Shown piece by piece: positions 6,943 through 11,170 of a stretch of DNA of 11,170 nucleotides (position 1 is the first letter of the stretch; every line of letters starts with the position of its first letter). The notes under the pieces are model-generated. The model was not told the origin of the DNA and searched no databases. It saw nothing but the letters and a program-made list of their open reading frames with translations. A program made the translations under genes and the position numbers. Source of the stretch: an uncultured Paraburkholderia sp. (GTDB lineage Bacteria; Pseudomonadota; Gammaproteobacteria; Burkholderiales; Burkholderiaceae); contig CALFSF010000418.1 in the NCBI GenBank assembly GCA_937917025.1, forward strand, positions 1-11,170, read 5' to 3'.

Positions 6943-6957
6943 TGAGAATGATTTTCA
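6943..6957. promoter_or_regulatory. Fur box upstream of fbpA
   Basis: TGAGAATGATTTTCA matches the 7-1-7 Fur consensus TGATAATNATTATCA at 12 of 14 defined positions. It lies 67 bases upstream of an Fe3+-binding protein gene, exactly where iron-responsive repression is expected. A second half-site-like stretch, TGACAATCAT, is at 6993-7002. A possible promoter (TTCACT at 6954-6959 and TACCAT at 6978-6983, 18-base spacer) overlaps the box, so bound Fur-Fe2+ would block RNA polymerase. Confidence 0.75.
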
Positions 6958-6983
6958 CTAGCAGTCGCGAATGGCGTTACCAT
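6954..6983 (+). promoter_or_regulatory. Putative fbpAB promoter
   Basis: TTCACT (4 of 6 matches to TTGACA) and TACCAT (4 of 6 to TATAAT) are spaced by 18 bases, and the first overlaps the Fur box. The implied leader before the fbpA ATG is about 35 bases. Other weak hexamers exist in this AT-richer stretch, so the exact promoter is not certain. Confidence 0.3.
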
Positions 6984-7024
6984 CGCCTTTGATGACAATC
7001 ATGTGACATTCATTCTCTACCGAT

Positions 7025-8035
7025 ATGACAATGAACAGACCGCTTCTTCTCCGGCTGCTCACCGCAGCCGTCATGACGCTCACATGCGGCGCCGCCGCAG
7101 CCGCGCCCGTGGAACTCACGCTCTACAACGGACAGCACAAGCAGACGGGGCTCGCGCTTGTCGATGCATTCGAAAAGGCGACCGGCATCAAGGTCGAAAT
7201 CCGTCAGGGGTCGAGCAACCAGCTCGCGAACCAGATCATCGCCGAAGGCAGCCACTCGCCGGCGGATGTGTTTTACGCGGAAGAGTCCACGCCGCTCGCC
7301 GCGCTCGCCGAACACGGATTGCTGGCTCCGCTTGACGCGTCCACGCTCAGCCAGATTCCGAAGGAATACGCGAACACGGCCGGCGACTGGATCGGCGTGA
7401 CGGCGCGCACTCGCGTCGCCGCGTTCAATCCCGCGCTGATCGCGGAAAAGGACCTGCCGCAGTCGGTGCTCGACTTCCAGAAGCCGGAATGGCAGGGCAA
7501 GATCGCGATCGTGCCGACGAGCGGCGCATTCCAGGAGCAGATCGTCGCCATCGAGCACACGAACGGTCGCGACGCCGCGAAGGCATGGCTCGTCGGCCTC
7601 AAAAGCAACGCGAAAATCTACAACAACAACGTGGCCGCGCTGAAGGCGGTCGACCGCGGCGAAGTCGCGATCGCGCTCATCAACAATTACTACTGGTACG
7701 GGCTCGCGAAGGAAGAGGGCGAGAACAACGTCAAGGCGAAGCTGCACTATTTCAGTCATGGCGACCCCGGCGCGCTTGTCACGGTGTCCGGCGTCGGCGT
7801 GCTCAAGTCGAGTCCGCACCAGGCGCTCGCGCAGAAGTTCGTCGCGTTCATGGTCAGCGAAGCAGGCCAGAAGGCGGCAGTGGATGCGGTCGCGGAGTAT
7901 CCGCTGCGCCCCGGTATCCAGTCGCCGTTCGCGCTGAAGCCATTCGACCAGATCGAGCCGCCGAAGGTCACGCCGGCCGACCTCGGCAGTGCGCATGACG
8001 CGCTCGTACTGGAACGGGAAGCCGGCCTGAATTGA
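7025..8035 (+). CDS. fbpA: Periplasmic iron(III)-binding protein of an Fbp-type ABC transporter
   Basis: This 336-residue protein belongs to the FbpA/AfuA/FutA ferric-binding family, which captures Fe3+ in the periplasm for the FbpB permease. A Sec signal peptide runs to about residue 27 (hydrophobic LLLRLLTAAVMTL, then CGAAAAA before mature PVELTLYNG). Family motifs are plain: YNGQHKQTG with His38, ADVFYAEE with Glu86, and the tyrosine pair Tyr222-Tyr223 in NNYYWYG. These correspond to the H9, E57, Y195 and Y196 iron ligands of neisserial FbpA. The late SGVGVLKSSPHQALAQKFVAFMVS segment is also typical. Two ATGs (7025 and 7031) are possible and no strong Shine-Dalgarno is visible. The stop overlaps the next start as TGATG, so fbpA and fbpB are translationally coupled. 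The upstream Fur box implies induction under iron limitation. Confidence 0.93.
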   Translation: MTMNRPLLLRLLTAAVMTLTCGAAAAAPVELTLYNGQHKQTGLALVDAFEKATGIKVEIRQGSSNQLANQIIAEGSHSPADVFYAEESTPLAALAEHGLLAPLDASTLSQIPKEYANTAGDWIGVTARTRVAAFNPALIAEKDLPQSVLDFQKPEWQGKIAIVPTSGAFQEQIVAIEHTNGRDAAKAWLVGLKSNAKIYNNNVAALKAVDRGEVAIALINNYYWYGLAKEEGENNVKAKLHYFSHGDPGALVTVSGVGVLKSSPHQALAQKFVAFMVSEAGQKAAVDAVAEYPLRPGIQSPFALKPFDQIEPPKVTPADLGSAHDALVLEREAGLN

Positions 8036-9633
8036 TGGCGGTATCGGCAGAGTCGCGCCACGGTCGCGGTCGTCCTGCGTTTGCGTGGGCGGGAAGTAAC
8101 GGCTGGTCGTGGTTTCCGGTCGCGGTGACGATCGTCCTTGCCGCGATTCCGTTGCTATACGTGCTGACCGGAAGCGTGGACGCAGGCGCATCCCGTCTCG
8201 CCGCCCTGCTGTTCCGGCCTTATATCGGCAGGCTGCTGATCCATACGGCGGAACTGGTCGTTTCGGTCACCGCGGCCAGCGTTGCGCTCGGCATCGGTGC
8301 CGCGTGGCTCGTCGAACGTGCGGACCTGCCGCTGCGTGGGCTCTGGCGCGCGCTGCTACCGTTGCCGCTCGCGATACCGGCGTTCGTCAGCAGCTTCGCG
8401 TGGGTGTCGATCGGGCCGGCGTTCGAGGGCATGGGCGGCGCGATCTTCATTCTCGCGCTGGCGGAGTATCCGCTGATCTATCTGCCCGCCTCCGCCGCGC
8501 TGCGCGGGATGGACCCGGCGCTCGACGAAGTCGCGCAGTCGCTCGGGCTGTCGCGCTGGGCGATTTTCTGGCGAAATACGATGCCTCAGCTGCGCCCCGT
8601 GATCGCGAACGGTGCGCTGCTGATCGCCTCGCACATGCTGGTCGAGTTCGGCGCGTTCGCGTTCCTGCGCGTGCAGACATTCACGACCGCGATCTACGAA
8701 GAGTTCGACCTTGAGTTCAACAGCGCAACGGGTGTCTCGCTAGCCGCGGTATTGCTGGCGTTGTGTCTGTTGCTGCTGGTACTCGAGGCACGCATGAAGG
8801 GCAGTTTGCGCCGCTACGCCCGCGTGGGCTCAGGGACCCGCCGCGCGTTGCCTCCGGTGCAGCTCGGCGCATGGCGGTGGCTGGCCGCGGCCGTACTGTC
8901 GGCCATGGTCGCAACGGGCGTCGGCGTGCCGGTGATGACGCTGCTCTACTGGGTCGTATCTGGCCATTCGCAGGCCGCGCTTCACGACATCGCAAACGCG
9001 ACCGGCACGACGATCTGGCTCGGCGCGCTGGGTGCGCTCGCGGCGACGATCCTCGGCACGGCGCTGGCGCTGAGTGCGCGGCGCAACAGTCGGACGACCC
9101 TTGCGCGTATCGCGGCACGGCTACCGTTTTTTATCCACGCGCTGCCGGGACTGGTGGTCGCGCTCGCGCTGGTATTTACCGCGCTGCGCTACGCTGATTT
9201 CCTGTACCAGACCACGGCGCTCCTGATGATCGGCTACGTGACGCTTTACGTGCCGCTCGTGCAGACCGCCGTGCAGACACCGCTTGCGCAGTTGCCGAGG
9301 CGGCTCGAGGAAGTCGCGCGCAGCCTCGGGCGCCGGCCGGTCGCGGTATTCGCGAGCGTGACGTTTCCGAATATCTCGGCGGGTATTGGTGCCGGCGCGG
9401 CGCTGGTGTTCCTGCAGGTGATGAAGGAGCTGACGGCGACGCTGATTCTTTTGCCCACCGGGCTGGACACGCTTTCGATCGAGATCTGGCAGCATGCGCG
9501 CGATATGGAATACGCGGCCGCCGCACCGTACGCGCTGCTGCTGATCGCACTTTCTGGCGTACCGGTGTACCTGCTGATGCGGGGACTATATGGCCGAAGC
9601 GCAAACGTATCGGCGGACTGGGTTCAGCAGTAA
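8035..9633 (+). CDS. fbpB: Iron(III) ABC transporter permease, fused two-domain FbpB type
   Basis: This 532-residue inner-membrane permease carries two homologous halves of about six transmembrane segments each, the FbpB/AfuB/SfuB design. Each half has its own EAA loop for ATPase docking: the first at about residues 165-188 (EVAQSLGLS then MPQLRP), the second at about 424-450 (LEEVARSLGRRP then TFPNISAG). A basic linker around 250-275 separates the halves. The protein moves Fe3+ delivered by FbpA across the inner membrane. The ATG at 8035 shares its A with the fbpA stop (TGATG). A TTG at 8032 is also in frame but less likely. The gene is full length and undamaged. Unusually, no ATPase gene (fbpC) follows within the window: the next gene is unrelated and 214 bases away. 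Confidence 0.93.
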   Translation: MAVSAESRHGRGRPAFAWAGSNGWSWFPVAVTIVLAAIPLLYVLTGSVDAGASRLAALLFRPYIGRLLIHTAELVVSVTAASVALGIGAAWLVERADLPLRGLWRALLPLPLAIPAFVSSFAWVSIGPAFEGMGGAIFILALAEYPLIYLPASAALRGMDPALDEVAQSLGLSRWAIFWRNTMPQLRPVIANGALLIASHMLVEFGAFAFLRVQTFTTAIYEEFDLEFNSATGVSLAAVLLALCLLLLVLEARMKGSLRRYARVGSGTRRALPPVQLGAWRWLAAAVLSAMVATGVGVPVMTLLYWVVSGHSQAALHDIANATGTTIWLGALGALAATILGTALALSARRNSRTTLARIAARLPFFIHALPGLVVALALVFTALRYADFLYQTTALLMIGYVTLYVPLVQTAVQTPLAQLPRRLEEVARSLGRRPVAVFASVTFPNISAGIGAGAALVFLQVMKELTATLILLPTGLDTLSIEIWQHARDMEYAAAAPYALLLIALSGVPVYLLMRGLYGRSANVSADWVQQ

Positions 9634-9634
9634 G

Positions 9635-9658
9635 CCGGCGATACAGCCCATCGGCCGG
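9635..9658 (+). terminator. Hairpin directly after fbpB
   Basis: CCGGCGAT (9635-9642) pairs with ATCGGCCGG (9650-9658), with one bulged G and a 7-base loop, starting just past the stop codon. There is no T-run afterwards, so it may be a 3'-end stability element or weak terminator rather than a classical one. The rest of 9659-9847 shows no gene. It has small dyads only, such as CCGCC-CTCC-GGCGG at 9802-9815. Confidence 0.35.
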
Positions 9659-9847
9659 TACGATGCGGGCAGGTGAAGTGAGAGAGCCCTGTGTCGAGGT
9701 ACCGTGGGACCGTGTTGACTGTCGCAGCTACACGATCGAAGTGACAGTGAAGGCGAACACCAGGGTGTAACGTATGACCGGCGCCAATGCGGCGCGCGCA
9801 TCCGCCCTCCGGCGGCCCGACGACACCCTGTTCGAGAGACGTCCTCC

Positions 9848-10600
9848 ATGCGCAACCTTGATTTCAGTTCCTGGCAGGCCCTGCTGTCCACGTTGCTCGG
9901 GCTGGCCGTCATCACGTTGATCGGCGTGGGCATCAGGCTGCTGCTCATGCAGACGGTACAGCAGCGGCGCGAGCGCGAGAATCGCCAGATAAACGAACGG
10001 CTGCGCACCCTCATTGCCGCGTACAAGACCCTGGGCGGTTCGTTCACGGGCAACCTCGCCGTCGATCCCACTCATCTGCGCGACCTGAAGCGCGCATCGA
10101 TGGCGCGGCCAGCCGCCGCGCAGACCGCCTTCAACGCGGCCAGCAGCGAGGACGCGCTGCGCGTCGAGCTCGCGGAGGCGAGCGAGCCGGGCGGCTCGGG
10201 CCGGTCCCGGCGTATCCGTGACGCCGTCGAGGCGGCACTCGCCGACATCATCCTGCTGGGCACCGAGGAGCAGGTGCGGCTCGCGGCCCAGGTCGCGCTG
10301 GAGATGACGCAGGGGCGCCCCATCCATACGGCGGAGCTCGGCGTCTCGCTGCGCGACTTCATCCGCGAAGTGCTCAATCTCGATGCCGTGCCGCACGGCT
10401 TGCCGATTCCCGCGCAAGGCCCCGCGCGGGCTTCGGGCACGAAGGCCAGGGACAGTGGTGGGCGTGTCCAGGGCGACAAGGCGGGCGGTGGGGGCGGCGG
10501 AGGCGCTGCAGGCGCTGGAGGCGGTGCAGGCATGAGCGGCGCGAGATTCGAGGATGACTCCGCGCATCACGCCGACAATGGCGACGCACACCAGACCTGA
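9848..10600 (+). CDS. Conserved single-pass membrane protein of unknown function
   Basis: This 250-residue protein has no function I can name. One strong transmembrane helix at about residues 13-34 (LSTLLGLAVITLIGVGIRLLLM) is followed by a basic, charged helix (QQRRERENRQINERLRTLIAAYKTLGG, about 39-64) and a compact predicted helical domain at about 120-180 (RRIRDAVEAALADIILLG, EEQVRLAAQVALEM, LRDFIREVL). The tail from about 205 is Gly/Ala-rich and looks disordered. The central motifs resemble hypothetical proteins that I recall as common in proteobacteria, suggesting a real, conserved fold anchored to the inner membrane and facing the cytoplasm. The Shine-Dalgarno is weak (GAGAGA about 8-14 bases upstream). 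It stands alone, convergent with gltA, and shows no functional link to the iron genes before it. Confidence 0.75.
   Translation: MRNLDFSSWQALLSTLLGLAVITLIGVGIRLLLMQTVQQRRERENRQINERLRTLIAAYKTLGGSFTGNLAVDPTHLRDLKRASMARPAAAQTAFNAASSEDALRVELAEASEPGGSGRSRRIRDAVEAALADIILLGTEEQVRLAAQVALEMTQGRPIHTAELGVSLRDFIREVLNLDAVPHGLPIPAQGPARASGTKARDSGGRVQGDKAGGGGGGGAAGAGGGAGMSGARFEDDSAHHADNGDAHQT
10502..10528 (+). repeat. Short imperfect 9-bp tandem repeat in the Gly-rich tail
   Basis: Three consecutive 9-base units (GGCGCTGCA, GGCGCTGGA, GGCGGTGCA) follow a G-rich run and encode the Gly/Ala tail of the unknown membrane protein. Such repeats can vary in copy number by slippage without breaking the frame. Confidence 0.6.
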
Positions 10601-10670
10601 CATCCGATGCGACTGCCGGACCGACGCAGGCACCCTTTGCCGCACGACCCACATGACAACACGCCAAAAA

Positions 10671-10711
10671 GCAAAACGCCCCCGACGGAGACTCCACCGG
10701 GGGCGTTTTGC
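10671..10711. terminator. Bidirectional intrinsic terminator between the unknown gene and gltA
   Basis: A perfect 14-bp inverted repeat (10671-10684 and 10698-10711; GCAAAACGCCCCCG and its complement) has a 13-base loop. On the minus strand it ends in TTTTGCTTTTT, giving a strong terminator for gltA. On the plus strand the stem ends in GTTTTGC, so it can also stop transcripts from the convergent unknown gene. Confidence 0.9.
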
Positions 10712-10756
10712 ATGCGATGCAGCAGTCAACCGCTGCACCGGATAACGACCTGCTGA

Positions 10757-11170
10757 TTAACGCTTGCCGATCGGCTTGGCTTCGCGCGGCGTTTCGCCGA
10801 TGAACAGCTGACGCGGACGGCCGATCTTCTGTTCCGGATCGGCAATCATCTCGTTCCACTGACCAATCCAGCCGACCGTACGTGCCATCGCGAAGATACA
10901 CGTGAACATCGACGTCGGAATGCCCAGCGCGCGTTGCACGATGCCCGAATAGAAGTCGACGTTCGGGTACAGCTTGCGCGACACGAAGTATTCGTCTTCC
11001 AGCGCGATCTTTTCGAGCGCCATCGCGAGCTTGAACAGCGGATCGTCGTGCAGGCCCAGTTCTTCGAGCACTTCGTGGCACGTTTCGCGCATCAGCTTCG
11101 CACGCGGATCGTAGTTCTTGTACACGCGGTGACCGAAGCCCATCAGCTTCACGCCCGAGTTCTTGTCCTT
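10757..11170 (-). CDS. gltA: Citrate synthase (partial, C-terminal 137 residues)
   Basis: The frame runs from the right edge to the stop at 10757 and encodes the C-terminal third of type II, GltA-like citrate synthase. This enzyme condenses acetyl-CoA with oxaloacetate to citrate in the TCA cycle. Catalytic and binding residues are visible: His in MGFGHRVYKNYDPRA (E. coli His305), Asp in NVDFYSG (Asp362), Arg in FAMARTVGWI (Arg387) and Arg in IGRPRQLF (Arg407). The C-terminus REAKPIGKR is the normal family end, so the gene is intact here and only truncated by the window. The start lies beyond the right edge. Transcription ends at the strong hairpin 46 bases downstream. In beta-proteobacteria gltA usually sits near the sdh genes, which would be expected to the right. 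Confidence 0.97.
   Translation of the reverse strand, partial: KDKNSGVKLMGFGHRVYKNYDPRAKLMRETCHEVLEELGLHDDPLFKLAMALEKIALEDEYFVSRKLYPNVDFYSGIVQRALGIPTSMFTCIFAMARTVGWIGQWNEMIADPEQKIGRPRQLFIGETPREAKPIGKR

Noticed and set aside
7010..8191. 393-codon open frame on the minus strand
   Set aside because: It is antisense to the clearly identified fbpA, is Arg/Asp-rich and has no family resemblance.
10554..10745. 63-codon plus-strand frame after the unknown membrane protein
   Set aside because: It overlaps the previous gene and runs through the strong terminator hairpin.
1..11170. CRISPR array, insertion sequence, prophage, toxin-antitoxin or defence genes
   Set aside because: I found no regularly spaced repeats, transposase or integrase motifs, terminal inverted repeats or defence-type domains. 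All recognised genes are metabolic, transport or regulatory.

Overview
The window is high-GC DNA with Burkholderiaceae-type genes, most likely Paraburkholderia or Burkholderia. The citrate synthase C-terminus, the FbpA/FbpB proteins and the style of the sugar transporter all fit that group. This assignment rests on recalled protein similarity, not on a search. I see no mobile element, CRISPR array, tRNA or rRNA. The content is ordinary chromosomal metabolism rather than a defence island or other exotic system.

Region 1 (1-5687, minus strand) is a sugar uptake and catabolism operon. In transcription order it holds a MalK/UgpC-type ATPase, a periplasmic binding protein, two CUT1 inner-membrane permeases, an enolase-superfamily acid-sugar dehydratase of the mandelate racemase subgroup, and the start of an L-rhamnose mutarotase-family gene that runs off the left edge. 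The later genes are 4 to 60 bases apart. The first two junctions carry GC-rich hairpins that could set the expression ratio. The likely logic is import of a sugar, anomer interconversion by the mutarotase, oxidation by a dehydrogenase outside the window, and dehydration of the aldonate. The substrate cannot be named from sequence.

Region 2 (5688-5928) is the divergent control region between that operon and an IclR-family regulator on the plus strand. It contains an AT-rich block of interleaved inverted repeats and a perfect 12-bp palindrome, both plausible regulator-binding sites. The regulator probably starts at a TTG codon with a strong ribosome binding site.

Region 3 (6718-9633, plus strand) is an iron(III) uptake unit. 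A good Fur-box match lies upstream of fbpA (periplasmic Fe3+-binding protein), whose stop overlaps the start of fbpB (fused two-domain permease). No fbpC ATPase follows, so the transporter must borrow an ATPase from elsewhere.

Region 4 (9634-11170) holds a conserved single-pass membrane protein of unknown function on the plus strand. It is followed by a perfect 14-bp-stem bidirectional terminator shared with the convergent citrate synthase gene gltA, which is cut by the right edge.
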